A DNA stretch of 59,246 nt from Nitrosomonadales bacterium (GCA_016721605.1 JADKHS010000011.1:1-59246); one strand, 5' to 3'. Counted from the stretch's first letter, positions 18,688 to 28,854 are shown. Notes: generated by a model not told the origin, from the sequence alone. Made by a program: numbers and translations.

Positions 18688-20485
18688 TCAACTCTTCGGT
18701 TTCATGGCCGCAAGCCAAGCATCATGCAGTACGGTCTCCGCTCCTACTCCGGCTTCCCCTGAAATATCTGAGTTCAGGAACAACGCGCCGAATAGTCCTG
18801 GTCCAAATAACGCGACCGAGGTGCTGATAGTCGTATTATTCGCGCCCCAGCCACCGTTCTTTTCCACCCATCGATTACCCGCTGAATCCGTCGCTTTATC
18901 CCCAACCCATTACCGTTGTTTCCATATCCTGGATCTGTGCGTCAGTCAGAATGCGGTCGTCCTTCTTATTCAGACTGAACAGCACGGCGGCAATATCCTC
19001 GATCGCCAGATACCATGCGGCTGCGCCTACAATCAGCGTTCCATCGCCCCAGTCCACACCTTTGCTTGTTCCGGGGAACTGGTAAGAGAACGCATAGCCC
19101 GTCGCCTGAGGTCCAGAAGCCGGCGGTTTCGCCAACATACCAGTCACACCAACCGGTGCAAAAACGTTCTTCTCCACAATTTTCACATAGGCATCCGCTA
19201 ATTTCTGCGCACGATGCGCCAGATCGTCCGTGAACCCGTCGATCCACGGCAATAGGACGCGGAAAATCGCGAAGTTGTAATTGCTGTAGCAGCGTCCTTT
19301 ATTATTCGGGTTAATTGGATTTGCCGGGTTTACCACCTCAGACCCTTGGCATGACGTGTTTTTAGACTTATCCACCGTCTGTGTGAAAAATTTCTTCAGC
19401 TGAGCGTAATCCATGCTGACATTTCCATAATCCTTAATACCGCTGCTCTGCGACAACAACTGCCGGAATGTGATCGACGAAACACTCGCATCCAGCTTCC
19501 AGTCACTCGGCAAATGCCCACCAATCGCCGTGTCAAGGCCTATTTTATTTTTCGCTAATACGCGGATCGCCGCCACGGCCGTGACGAATTTTGCGACACT
19601 TGCCACCGTAATTTTCGTGGAAGGCAGGAACTGCTTCGCGGGTGCATCAGCCGCCGTTCGCGCCCATCCCTTCGAGAAAGTGCTGACCGTCCCGGCTCCC
19701 ACCGTGCACGCGTACCCGACCACCTTGCCGTCCAACCTTGCCTGAATTTTTTCGTAGATTTCCGCAATCGACGCGCACTTTGTCGCATCACAGACTTTTT
19801 CAGCCTTTGTGACTTTTGACGTGATCGACCATCCTTTGCCATCCCCGTCGAACGCGACGATTTTCACTGGGCCATAAACCGAGCTTTGGAACCGCATGAT
19901 CATGTGTGCTTCTTCGTCAATATTGCGATTGAAGAAGCCGCCCTTGTCATTGACGATGCTCCAACTGTTTCCCCCTTGTTTCGGGAACGCTACACAAATG
20001 ATCTTAGCGCCGTTTTTTGATAGCTCGCCCATCTGCGTATGGCATTCATCGGGAATGCCGCGGTTGAAGTACGCGCCTTGATTATTCACGATACTGAAGC
20101 GATTTCCACCTTCCGGCGGAAACGCCACGCAGATGATCTTAGCGCCATTTTTCGACAATTCACCCATCTGTTTGTGACATTCATCCGGAATATTACGATT
20201 GAAATACTCGCCGTGATCATTAATGATGCTGAAACTGTTTCCGCCAGTCGGCGGAAACGCCACGCAAATAATTTTCTTGCCGTTTTTCGACAGTTCGCCC
20301 ATCTGCGTGTGACATTCATCCGGGATGTTGCGGTTGAAATACCCACCGTTCTTCGCGACAATACTGAAGCGGTTGGTGCCAGGCGCAAAAGCAACCCAAG
20401 CAATACCCCCTCCTGATTTCCCCATAGCCTTCATTTGTTGATGACATTCGTCGGGAATATTGCGGTTGTAGAATCTCACGGCCAT
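18688..20485 (-). CDS. Serine hydrolase (beta-lactamase/PBP superfamily) with tandem-repeat N-terminus
   Basis: About 600 residues on the minus strand. The N-terminal ~220 residues are four near-identical and one divergent ~45-residue repeats (FNRNIPDECHxQMGELSKNG, then KIICVAFPPxGGNxFSI). The C-terminal domain has the penicillin-recognising motifs SVAK (SxxK nucleophile), YSN (YxN) and, after a frameshift at about 18900, KNGGWG as a candidate third motif; the protein then continues to AWLAAMKPKS. Family members cleave acyl bonds such as D-Ala peptides, lactams or esters. No signal peptide is seen. The combination with this repeat is unfamiliar to me. The frameshift truncates the annotated frame just before the third motif. 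Confidence 0.75.
19937..20485 (-). repeat. Tandem ~135-bp coding repeats (4 units)
   Basis: Four consecutive units encode nearly the same 45 residues, each with NIPDECH or GIPDECH and VAF. Codon-level similarity between units 2, 3 and 4 is high (the segment for GELSKNGAKIICVAFP recurs), indicating recent duplication. A fifth diverged unit continues to about 19823. Confidence 0.85.
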
Positions 20486-20612
20486 AATCGTTTCCTTCTT
20501 GAATTTTTGTTAGACACGAATAGAAAATATACATGTTATCAGTAGTACCCGGTTAAAAGTTTACCCATAATTTCTGCTAGTCTTACAGCATACGCAATAC
20601 AGGAAATTTACC

Positions 20613-21572
20613 ATGATCAACGCCTACACACTCAGCAATGGCCGTCTGAGTAAAATACATCTGGATGAACAAGATGACCTCCGTTCCGATCATCCGATAT
20701 GGATTGACGTTGTTGCCCCCACTGACGAGGAACGTAAATGGGTAGAGCAAGCTTATCACTTGACTTTGCCAAAGCCCGAACATTTACGAGATATTGAAGC
20801 CAGCGCACGATTCTATGAGGAAAACAATGAGCTGCATTTGCGTTCCGATTTCCTGCTCGGCAAAGAGAGTAGTTCACGCAGTGTGACTGTGGCTTTCGTG
20901 CTGTCCGGTAACACTCTTTTCAGCGTGCATGAGGAAGACTTGCCGGTGTTTTACCAAAGGCGTTTGACAAACCACGGGCAGCCGGACGACGTGGAAGACT
21001 GCAAGGATGTGTTGATTGATTTGTATTCAATGGATGTGGAATTTTCCGCCGATGCGCTGGAAGGGGTGTATGCCGATCTGGGGCAAGTGAGCAGCAAGGT
21101 ACTCAATGCCAAGCTCAGCGACAAACATGCTTCTTCCGTATTGATCAATATCGCACACGCTGAACACCTCAATGGGCGTATCCGCCGCAACGTCATGGAT
21201 ACCCGCAGAGCAATATCCTTTCTGATGCGTAGTAAATTGCTCACGCCTATGCAAATGGACGATGTACGCAAGATCATGCAGGATATTGACTCACTGGACG
21301 GGCACACCAGTTTCCTGTTCGACAAGATTAACTTCCTTATGGTCGCAACCATCAGCTTTATTAACGTCAACCAGAACAAGATTGTGCGCTTGTTCTCCGT
21401 ATCTTCGGTGGCACTGCTGCCACCGGTGCTTATTGCCTCCATTTATGGCATGAACTTCACACATATGCCCGAACTCAACTGGAGCCTGGGTTATCCGTTT
21501 GCACTTTTGTTAATGGCGTTGTCGGTGGTGGTGCCATTCTGGATATTCCATCGTAAGGGTTGGCTGAAATAG
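20613..21572 (+). CDS. corA: CorA-family magnesium/cobalt transporter
   Basis: 319 residues. A large cytoplasmic N-terminal domain (MINAYTLSNGRLSKIHLDE) is followed by two C-terminal membrane helices. The first ends in the CorA signature YGMNF (GMN filter), and the second is PFALLLMALSVVVPFWIF before the basic tail HRKGWLK. CorA pentamers carry Mg2+ (also Co2+ and Ni2+) across the inner membrane. Length and helix order are normal. It is monocistronic and divergent from the hydrolase gene, with a 127-bp gap. Confidence 0.93.
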   Translation: MINAYTLSNGRLSKIHLDEQDDLRSDHPIWIDVVAPTDEERKWVEQAYHLTLPKPEHLRDIEASARFYEENNELHLRSDFLLGKESSSRSVTVAFVLSGNTLFSVHEEDLPVFYQRRLTNHGQPDDVEDCKDVLIDLYSMDVEFSADALEGVYADLGQVSSKVLNAKLSDKHASSVLINIAHAEHLNGRIRRNVMDTRRAISFLMRSKLLTPMQMDDVRKIMQDIDSLDGHTSFLFDKINFLMVATISFINVNQNKIVRLFSVSSVALLPPVLIASIYGMNFTHMPELNWSLGYPFALLLMALSVVVPFWIFHRKGWLK

Positions 21573-21593
21573 CCCGGTTGGGCTTCATCTCAT

Positions 21594-21682
21594 TCAACCC
21601 AACCTGGCTACTCTCAATCAGGCGCTCTACGCGCTGACTTCATTCTTTAGCCACTTGATTTCGCTGTCTGCTATTCGTGCCA
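21594..21682 (-). pseudogene. 5' fragment of a CHC2 zinc-finger primase-type gene
   Basis: Minus-strand start with a GGGGAGA ribosome site encodes MARIADSEIKWLKNEVSA and then breaks into stops. The pattern MARIxxxEIxxLKNEVS is the standard start of small CHC2-zinc-finger proteins of integrative elements. Only the first ~20-30 codons are recognisable; the zinc-finger part is absent. It is likely debris of a lost mobile element. Confidence 0.5.
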
Positions 21683-21892
21683 TAAAACTTATCTCCCCTA
21701 AAACTGTCAATACGCTAATTTGATATTTTTGTAATCTCTTGTATGATATTTTTCTGTAAGTAGTTCAGGTAGAAAGACTTACCGTAATCACTTATTCGTC
21801 ACAAATTATTATGCAATATGGAATTTCCATACCATCAACTAAAGAGAAGCTCAGCGCCCGTACCGGGTCGAGGGGATGAAGGAAGGGAAATC

Positions 21893-22099
21893 ATGTTGAA
21901 TCATCAGTATGAACAGATCATCATTGAAAAACTCAGAGAGCTCCCACCCGCGCAAGTAGCGGCAGTGGAAGATTTTGTGGATTTTCTGCATAGCCGCAGT
22001 GAGGCGCGCGCTCTAACGGGTGCGGCAGCAAAGCTTGCGGAAAGCAGCTTCAGCCGTGTGTGGGATAACGAGAGCGATGCCGATTATGACCGACTTTAA
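21893..22099 (+). CDS. Antitoxin of a MazF/PemK-type module
   Basis: 68 residues, start MLNHQYEQIIIEKLRELPPA (ATG preceded by GGAAGGGAAA). The core KLRELPPAQVAAVEDFVDFL resembles the DUF2281/antitoxin-type helical segment often found before PemK-like toxins. An upstream in-frame start would add 25 residues, but this part is not conserved-looking and the internal ATG has the better ribosome site. The stop lies 14 bp inside the toxin gene, typical for a coupled toxin-antitoxin pair. Confidence 0.75.
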   Translation: MLNHQYEQIIIEKLRELPPAQVAAVEDFVDFLHSRSEARALTGAAAKLAESSFSRVWDNESDADYDRL

Positions 22100-22439
22100 G
22101 TTCGGCGATATCGTGTTGGTGCCGTTCCCTTTTACCGATCAATCTGCTACCAAGAAACGACCTGCCGTTGTCATCAGTAGTGCGGTTTACCACCAGCAAC
22201 GGCCAGACCTGATCATCATGGCTGTCACCAGTCAGGTAAAATCTACACAGACCGTTGGCGAAACGTTTGTGCAAGATTGGCAAGGCGCTGGGTTGTTGAA
22301 GCCTTCCGCGATTAAGCCGGTCATTACAACGATCGAGCGCGGCTTGGTTATCAGTCAACTCGGGCAGCTAAAAGAGAACGACCAGGCCGCACTCATAGGT
22401 GCAATTGACCAAATTCTGGGTCAGAAAAAAATAGCTTAG
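22086..22439 (+). CDS. MazF/PemK-family toxin (endoribonuclease)
   Basis: 117 residues. N-terminal KFGDIVLVPFPFTDQSATKK and RPAVVISS are the PemK/MazF SH3-barrel signature, and LKPSAIKPVITTIERGLV carries the second conserved strand. Known members cleave mRNA at short motifs. The start is chosen at the ATG overlapping the antitoxin end, which removes 22 non-homologous residues from the longest frame. Forms an operon with the antitoxin upstream and lies beside the integron-integrase relic, so it may be a former cassette or other acquired gene. Confidence 0.85.
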   Translation: MTDFKFGDIVLVPFPFTDQSATKKRPAVVISSAVYHQQRPDLIIMAVTSQVKSTQTVGETFVQDWQGAGLLKPSAIKPVITTIERGLVISQLGQLKENDQAALIGAIDQILGQKKIA

Positions 22440-24265
22440 CTGCTAAATAAAAAATCACTCGCTTCCGGGGTAACGGATGTGGGTGGCAAGTATTTATTCA
22501 AGAGAACTTAGAGGATTGTGCTGATGTCAAGACTTGACCCCTTTGTGTTTTCCCAATTGTTGAAATCTTTACCAAAATGAAGGGGTAACAAAATCTGGGC
22601 GTCCTTGTGCACAACGCAAGGCCGTTAGTCATACCGAGCTCCGCACTTTCCATTCGATCAGATGTCACAGAATCATGCGCATATATCCCATCTGGCACTC
22701 GTAGCGATGTAATGTCGAATGGGCCAATCAGTGCTTCGGAAAGCCGAGTTTTTAAAAAAGGACTCCATTTCCGTTATCGTAATCGACATGGCGGGCAAAA
22801 TCATGTTCATCACGAATTTCTGGTCAATTCCCAGCCTGTGATGCCATATAGTCGATTCGCAATGAATGGGGCAGTTCTTGCAATCACTATTTAGCCCAAC
22901 ATTGCTCTTCTCTGCAGCCGAAAGAAAGCGATCTTTATTCATCATCCCGTGGTGGAAACTCGGCATCACCTTTAGGTAATGGCCACACGAAGAGTAAATG
23001 GAATAGGAACTAATACCCAAGATGTCGATGGCGAATAGGACTACTTCAATTGATCGAATCTCTTTTTTGAGGCGCGCAATGCGTTACGACTCGCTTTGCA
23101 GGATAGAATCGACTTTCGCCGACAACTAACCCTTAAGATATTCAGGTCTATTTTTGAGCTTGCACCATCGTTGCGCTGCTGATCAGGTACACTTTCAACT
23201 GCTATCGAACTACCAATGACCCAACTGAGACCGCATATGCATCAAATAGGATTGGCCGCCCGCTTTAGCCGACTATTTCTCAAAAAGATTACGGCTCAAG
23301 GTAACCCATAGCTATGAGTGCGCAATGGAGTTGAAGGGCCCATTTCAGACAAGGCCTGATTTAGATAGTGACGCTCTTACCAAACAGTTGCGTCAGAGGC
23401 TAAGGCTAATTCGCTTAGGCATCTCTTGCCCGTTGGATTCATATAGTTCGATTCTAAACGACCTCTGCCAACGAATAGCTGTCCTTTCGAAATTTTGCAT
23501 ATATCTTTTCCAATCGTCATGTTTAAGTTCTACGATCGTGGTTTAAAAAGATCGTACGATAGAGCCATGAATTCTCGAATTAAGAGATTAGTACTATGCA
23601 TTCTTGAACTTCATTCACGACATCACGCAAATATACAAAGTGAGTCTTCTGATTACGTGGCCTAGAACATTCTACCCAATTTCGGCCTTAACTCCGGACA
23701 AATTTTCGTTCAGGGAAATTTACGAAATCAGCTAGGATATTTCACCATCAAATGGTTGAATTCGATCGAGCTTAACAGACGCCGAGCAATGATTTTTAAA
23801 TCGATGTAGATGGCATTGGCCTAACATTTGCTCCAGCGGACGTTGGGGGTTTCTCTCTCTAAAGTCGCGATCAAAGTTAAGCTTTAGTCGCAAGGTTGCA
23901 TCGGCCTAGTATCTGGCATATATTTCGGCCAGTTGATACAATAACTGCCGAAAAAACATCAACAAAGTGGCTAGTTCCGGCTGGGGCGGCTTATAGACGC
24001 GGCATAACTATAATCCCAACAATAACTCACAGAGACGCCGAATACCTAACGGAACTCTAAATTCTTCTGTTGTCATTTTCCGACATAAATGCCGCCTAAT
24101 CTTGTCGATGCCAAACTTCAACCAGAGCTCTAAAAATGCCGATAACGCCTTTGTGCGAGTTGTATCAATCTAACAATATTGTTATTCATTGTTTTGGTGA
24201 TGCAACGTTTCTTCGTACACCCTAAGTTTTCTGATAAAACGCAACACATCCCCACGAGCAAGCAA
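22440..24265. other. 1.8-kb stretch with no recognised gene
   Basis: Stops are frequent on both strands. The longest frame (minus, 22673-23020, 115 codons, with KVMPSFHHGMMNKD and a CKNCPIHC cluster) could be a remnant but was not identified. One element resembling half of an integron attC site lies at 23819-23882. The state is like the decayed sequence at the left window edge. Confidence 0.4.
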
Positions 24266-24269
24266 AGTA

Positions 24270-25215
24270 GCGCGTGGCTAGCATCAAGAGAATATTCCGT
24301 CATGACACACCTTCTGAACTGGATTAAAGGTTAGATTTGACGCCAAGCGGAGCCACAATCTGGGGACTCAAGGGGATGTCGAGGCGTTTCTGAGGCATCT
24401 TGCCCTCAAGGTAAGGTCTACTGCTTTCTCAACCCAAAACCAAGCAAAGGTCAGCATTGATATTTTTATACCGCGAGGTGTTGAATGCAAAGTTACCGTG
24501 GTTGGAAAGATAAGGCATCACAAGCGCACAGCCAAAAAATTGCCCGTCGGCTTAACGGTCACCTAGGTTCCGGTGGTGTTGTCGCGGTTAGGTGGTTCGC
24601 ATTTGTTGATCAAAACGTTACTTGTATGGTAGCGGGTCGCTACATGGAAGAGCAGTGCGGCTGCGGGTCCCGAAAGATGCGGAATTTGCGCAAGAACCTT
24701 ATTACGGTTACTTGAGGCAAGGGTTTTACAGGAGTAGGGTGACGATGTTGCCTCAGCTGATACTTGGCAACTTTGCGAACAAATTTGGACAAGGCTAAGC
24801 TTTACATGAAGCGATTTGGCAGCGGGGTTGGGCTTGAAGTATCCTGGCCCTTGCGCTGGACAAAAATCTTCAATGTGATGCGTAAAGCACGGTCGCAATA
24901 TTTTTCCGTCAAGAGTTATCGGTTGACCCGCGCTCTGGCAAAGCCACTTGCCGTCATCATCTGGATAGACGAAGGTTGTTCGAAAGCATGCGAAATACAG
25001 GCGCTGCCCTACTAATGACTGGTTAAGCCCGCTACGCCGACATACTTTGCGTCATTCGCTTTCGCCACGCATTTGTGTAAAGCGAGTTATTGACATTGAA
25101 GCCGTCCAGGAGCGGGACAATCCAGACATTTCGGATGTATCAACTGCTCGATGATCTAAACACCATCTGTTGAACAAGGCGAAGGTTATGGGAGTCCGTT
25201 GTGATAGCTGTATGA
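24270..25215 (+). pseudogene. intI: Integron integrase (IntI, tyrosine recombinase) relic
   Basis: Fragments in changing frames follow the order of an integron integrase. LREYSVMTHLLNWIKG is from the SAM-like N-domain. GTQGDVEAFLRHLALK and STQNQAKVSI are next, then PREVLNAKLPWLE, the well-known LYREVLxxxLPWL segment. RVTMLPQLILG corresponds to the catalytic-domain MLPESL region. ELSVDPRSGKATCRHHLD matches LSVDPRSGxxRRHHL. The end is corrupted (HTLRHSF-like, then SDVSTA). It has many stops. Integron integrases insert cassettes at attI by attC recombination. Clearly inactive. Confidence 0.7.
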
Positions 25216-25310
25216 GGACTCGCTGGAGTGCCATGAATGGTCCACGAAATAGACTTAATTGATTTGCAGAATAGCGTTGTTCCGGCCAGCCATCATAATT
25301 TCTAGGTTAA

Positions 25311-26189
25311 CTATAAAACTCTCGACAAGCGCAGCAAATAATCCAGCGCAATTCCCACAAACACCGCAGCACCAAACCAGTTGTTGTGCAGGAAAGCCTT
25401 AAAGCAAGCTTCACGCTGACGGTTTCGAATCAACGTGTAGTGGTAGATGGCGATGCCTGCCGCGCACAATAAACCAATGTAGTAGACCATGCCTAGCCCG
25501 AGCGTACTGCCGACTGCGGCGAGTATGGCCAAAGTAGCGCCATAACAGATCATCACCGCCGCTATATCGTATTTACCGAAAAACAGTGCAGAGGAGTGAA
25601 TGCCTATGTGTATGTCGTCGTCCCTATCCACCATCGCATATTCGGTATCGTAAGCAATCGCCCAAAATACATTGGCAAATAACAGCCACCACGCTATGGC
25701 GGGAACGCTGCCGAGTTGCGCTGCGAATGTCATCGGGATACCAAAGCCGAATGCGATGCCGAGGTAAGCTTGGGGAATGGCAAAGAAACGTTTGGTATAG
25801 GGGTAGCTGGCAGCAAAGAACAGAGCGGGAATAGACAGCAGCAGGGTCAACCCATTGAGCGGCAAAATCAGCAGAAATGCGAGGAGTGACAGCCCAGCCG
25901 CCAGCCACAGCGCCTCTTTCGGTGCGAGTTTTCCACTGGTGACAGGGCGATCTTGGGTGCGCTTTACTTGCTTGTCGAAGTCACGGTCAGCATAGTCATT
26001 GATAGCGCAGCCTGCAGAGCGCATCAACACTGTGCCGAGCACAAAAATAGCGACGATGTTCCATGCCGGCTGGCCGTTACCCGCGATCCATACTCCCCAT
26101 AATGTAGGCCACAGCAGTAGCAGAATACCAATGGGGCGGTTGAGCCTGGTTAGATTGATATACAGATTTATTCGCTCGGTGAAATTCAT
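25311..26189 (-). CDS. ubiA: 4-hydroxybenzoate polyprenyltransferase UbiA
   Basis: 292 residues, a polytopic membrane enzyme that attaches the polyprenyl tail to 4-hydroxybenzoate in ubiquinone synthesis. Both Asp-rich motifs are visible: NDYADRDFD (NDxxDxxxD, residues ~66-74) and YAMVDRDDDIHIG (second DxxxD, near 190). LTRLNRPIGILLLLWPTLWG opens the protein. Length is normal. Its ATG overlaps the stop of ubiC (ATGA), so the two are translationally coupled. A ubiquinone pathway fits an aerobic respiratory lifestyle. Confidence 0.95.
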   Translation of the reverse strand: MNFTERINLYINLTRLNRPIGILLLLWPTLWGVWIAGNGQPAWNIVAIFVLGTVLMRSAGCAINDYADRDFDKQVKRTQDRPVTSGKLAPKEALWLAAGLSLLAFLLILPLNGLTLLLSIPALFFAASYPYTKRFFAIPQAYLGIAFGFGIPMTFAAQLGSVPAIAWWLLFANVFWAIAYDTEYAMVDRDDDIHIGIHSSALFFGKYDIAAVMICYGATLAILAAVGSTLGLGMVYYIGLLCAAGIAIYHYTLIRNRQREACFKAFLHNNWFGAAVFVGIALDYLLRLSRVL

Positions 26190-26794
26190 TTTTTCAGCGC
26201 AAGAATATCCGGCAAAAAAATTTCCGTCACCAACAGAGGCGCATTACGCAAAATGAACAACGAACGCCGTGCCCACAGTTTTTGTGGTGGCATATCGAGA
26301 GCAGCGGCAGCGCGTCGATATAGCGGATGATTCGGTTTAAGTGCGTCAAAATGCAACGCTGAGCGGCACACCAGCGGATGGGCAAACAATAGTGCGCCTA
26401 ATGGACGATTGCCCAAATTTCGCAGCGCGTGCCATGCACCGCACAAATGCTGGGACGCAACCACGCTATGCGCAAATACCACAGGTTTACCATCGGCATG
26501 CAAGAACACCTCACGCGTATAAATTTTTTGCTGGGCAGGCAAGCCAAGCAGCGCCGTTTCATCATAAACCGCAGTTGCCAGATGGTTATGCACGTTACAC
26601 ACGCTGAAATTTTCGCAACGTTGCTGAATGCGCAACGTCAGTGACCCTTCGGTACGCAGCCAGGGCGCATAGCCCGCTTCGATACCAGGCAGGAAGGTGC
26701 GCCAGGATTCTACTCCCCAAATCGGCTTCGTAAGCCTCGCTTCGCTCTGCTCACTAGGTAAAACACGCACGCGTGCCAAATAAGTATCAGACAT
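26186..26794 (-). CDS. ubiC: Chorismate lyase UbiC
   Basis: 202 residues from MSDTYLARVRVLPS. Converts chorismate to 4-hydroxybenzoate and pyruvate, the first ubiquinone-specific step. Family features are WLRTEGSLTLRIQQ, the REVFLHADGKPVVFAHSV core with the active-site Arg, LGNRPLGALLF, and the end LWARRSLFILRNAPLLVTEI followed by FLP. A longer frame upstream lies within recG and is not homologous, so the internal ATG is used. It overlaps the recG stop by 8 bp and the ubiA start by 3 bp. Confidence 0.9.
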   Translation of the reverse strand: MSDTYLARVRVLPSEQSEARLTKPIWGVESWRTFLPGIEAGYAPWLRTEGSLTLRIQQRCENFSVCNVHNHLATAVYDETALLGLPAQQKIYTREVFLHADGKPVVFAHSVVASQHLCGAWHALRNLGNRPLGALLFAHPLVCRSALHFDALKPNHPLYRRAAAALDMPPQKLWARRSLFILRNAPLLVTEIFLPDILALKK

Positions 26795-28841
26795 GTAGAT
26801 AATCTTGTCTATTCGCCATCCATCGCTGCAAGTGTGCGCGTGCTTCTTGCTGAAAATCGCACAGCATTTCGTCAGCAACAGCTTGCGCGCAATTGAGCAA
26901 TGCAGCATCTTCGGTGACATCGGCAAAACGCAGCATGGGGACGCCACTTTGGCGTGCGCCCAACAGCTCACCCGGCCCGCGCAGGCTCAAATCCTGCTGA
27001 GCGATTTCAAAACCATCCGTATTTTCGTAAATGATTTTCAGGCGCGCGCGCGCTAATTCAGAAAGCGGTTGTTGAAATAGCAAAATGCACAAACTCTGCG
27101 CAGCACCACGTCCGACACGCCCACGCAATTGGTGCAGCTGAGCCAGCCCCATGCGTTCGGCATGTTCAATTACCATCATGGCGGCATTGGGTACATCTAC
27201 GCCGACTTCGACCACCGTGGTGGCCACCAAGAGATGAGTTTCACCCGTTTTGAACGCGGTCATCGCGCGTATTTTCTCGGCGGTATTCAGTTTGCCATGC
27301 ACCAGACCTACTCGCAGATCAGGTAGCGCTTGTGCCAGTCTCTGGTGTGTTTCCAGTGCAGTCTGCAATTCCAGCGTATCCGATTCATCAATCAGCGGGC
27401 ATATCCAATAAGCCTGCTGCCCTGCAAGGCAGGCTTGGCGAACGCGCGCAAGCACCTCTTCGCGCCTGTTATCGCTCACAAGTTTAGTGATAACAGGCGT
27501 GCGCCCTGGTGGCAATTCATCGATTACCGATACATCAAGATCGGCGTAATAACTCATCGCCAAGGTACGCGGGATGGGTGTAGCACTCATCATCAACTGG
27601 TGTGGCTCGTCGCCCTTGCCGCGCAGCGCTAAACGTTGCTGAACGCCGAATTTATGCTGCTCGTCGACGATCACCAATCCCAACTTGGGGAATACAACTT
27701 GATCCTGAAACAGCGCGTGCGTGCCGATGGCTAACTGCGTTTCGCCTTGCGCGATACGCTCGACAGCGGCTTGCTTATCTTTTTTCTTCAGGCTGCCAGA
27801 AAGCCATACGGGACTGATACCAAGCGGCTCTAGCCAATCCCGCAATTTGTGATAGTGCTGTTCGGCAAGAATTTCGGTGGGCGACATCAATGCCACTTGA
27901 TAGCCATTTTCTATCGCCTGCAAGGCGGCCAGTAGCGCGACAATGGTTTTTCCACTGCCCACATCGCCTTGCAGCAGACGCTGCATCGGATGCGCTTGTT
28001 CAAGATCGCGACTGATTTCCCGCAAGGTTTTTTGTTGAGCGGTGGTGAGACTAAAGGTTAAAGTCTGCAACAACCGCTCTGTGTAATGGCCGAGTGCGCG
28101 CAGGCGCGGCGCATTGCGACTTTGCCGCTTGCGGTAATGTATTCGCATGGAAAGTTGCTGCGCCAGCAATTCATCAAACTTGATGCGCAACCAAGCATGA
28201 TGGGTGCGTTTAAGCAGCGTATCCTCGTCAATGTCGGGCGGAGGATTGTGCAACAGTCGTACGCTATCGGCAAAGCTGGAAAGCTTCAAGCGTGCGAGCA
28301 AAACTGCTGGTAGCGTGTCAGGCAATTCAAGCTCGTTCAAGGCAGCTTGAATGTGCTTGCTCAGCGTAGCTTGTGGCAAGCCTGCGGTAGTTGGGTACAC
28401 AGGTGTCAGCGCTTGTTTTAGCGGCGTGCTTTCACCCGCGACGCGACACTTTGGGTGCACCATCTCCATGCCGAAATAGCCCATGCGCACTTCACCCAAG
28501 GCGCGGATTTTCTTTCCTACTTCGAGTTGCTTTTGCTGGCTTGGGTAGAAATTCAGAAATCGTAGATGCAGCACACCACTACTGTCCTGCAATTGACAGA
28601 TCAGGCTGCGACGTGGGCGAAACGTAACTTCATTGTGGATGATCTCGCCTTCCACTTGCGTGCTCACACCATGCACAAGCGCGGCGATTTGCGTCACCCG
28701 GGTTTCGTCCTCGTAACGTAACGGTAAATGCAGCACCAGATCGAAGCGGTTGTGAATACCAAGTTTTTCGAACTTGGTTAACGTGGCTACAGGAATGCTG
28801 GCGGGAAACACATTTGAAATACTGCAAAGCAGGAATTGCAC
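26787..28841 (-). CDS. recG: ATP-dependent DNA helicase RecG
   Basis: About 684 residues. Remodels stalled replication forks and Holliday junctions. N-terminal wedge domain (LGIHNRFDLVLHLPLRYEDE, OB fold after it), then helicase motifs: GDVGSGKT (Walker A), DEQHKFGVQQR (motif II), SATPIPRTLA (motif III), and VATTVVEVGVDVPNA with HQLRGRVGRG (V and VI). It ends in a C-terminal TRG-like part. The longest frame starts within the ridA coding region, so the GTG 14 bp after the ridA stop is preferred; another GTG 10 codons later is possible. Confidence 0.93.
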   Translation of the reverse strand: MQFLLCSISNVFPASIPVATLTKFEKLGIHNRFDLVLHLPLRYEDETRVTQIAALVHGVSTQVEGEIIHNEVTFRPRRSLICQLQDSSGVLHLRFLNFYPSQQKQLEVGKKIRALGEVRMGYFGMEMVHPKCRVAGESTPLKQALTPVYPTTAGLPQATLSKHIQAALNELELPDTLPAVLLARLKLSSFADSVRLLHNPPPDIDEDTLLKRTHHAWLRIKFDELLAQQLSMRIHYRKRQSRNAPRLRALGHYTERLLQTLTFSLTTAQQKTLREISRDLEQAHPMQRLLQGDVGSGKTIVALLAALQAIENGYQVALMSPTEILAEQHYHKLRDWLEPLGISPVWLSGSLKKKDKQAAVERIAQGETQLAIGTHALFQDQVVFPKLGLVIVDEQHKFGVQQRLALRGKGDEPHQLMMSATPIPRTLAMSYYADLDVSVIDELPPGRTPVITKLVSDNRREEVLARVRQACLAGQQAYWICPLIDESDTLELQTALETHQRLAQALPDLRVGLVHGKLNTAEKIRAMTAFKTGETHLLVATTVVEVGVDVPNAAMMVIEHAERMGLAQLHQLRGRVGRGAAQSLCILLFQQPLSELARARLKIIYENTDGFEIAQQDLSLRGPGELLGARQSGVPMLRFADVTEDAALLNCAQAVADEMLCDFQQEARAHLQRWMANRQDYLHV

Positions 28842-28854
28842 AGCAGGTGAATGC

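Noticed and set aside
20086..20403. Second minus-strand frame of 105 codons inside the repeat region
   Set aside because: It is the shifted frame of the tandem repeats in the hydrolase and inherits their regularity.
19937..20485. CRISPR-like array
   Set aside because: The ~135-bp units are coding and contiguous without spacers, so they are protein repeats rather than a CRISPR.
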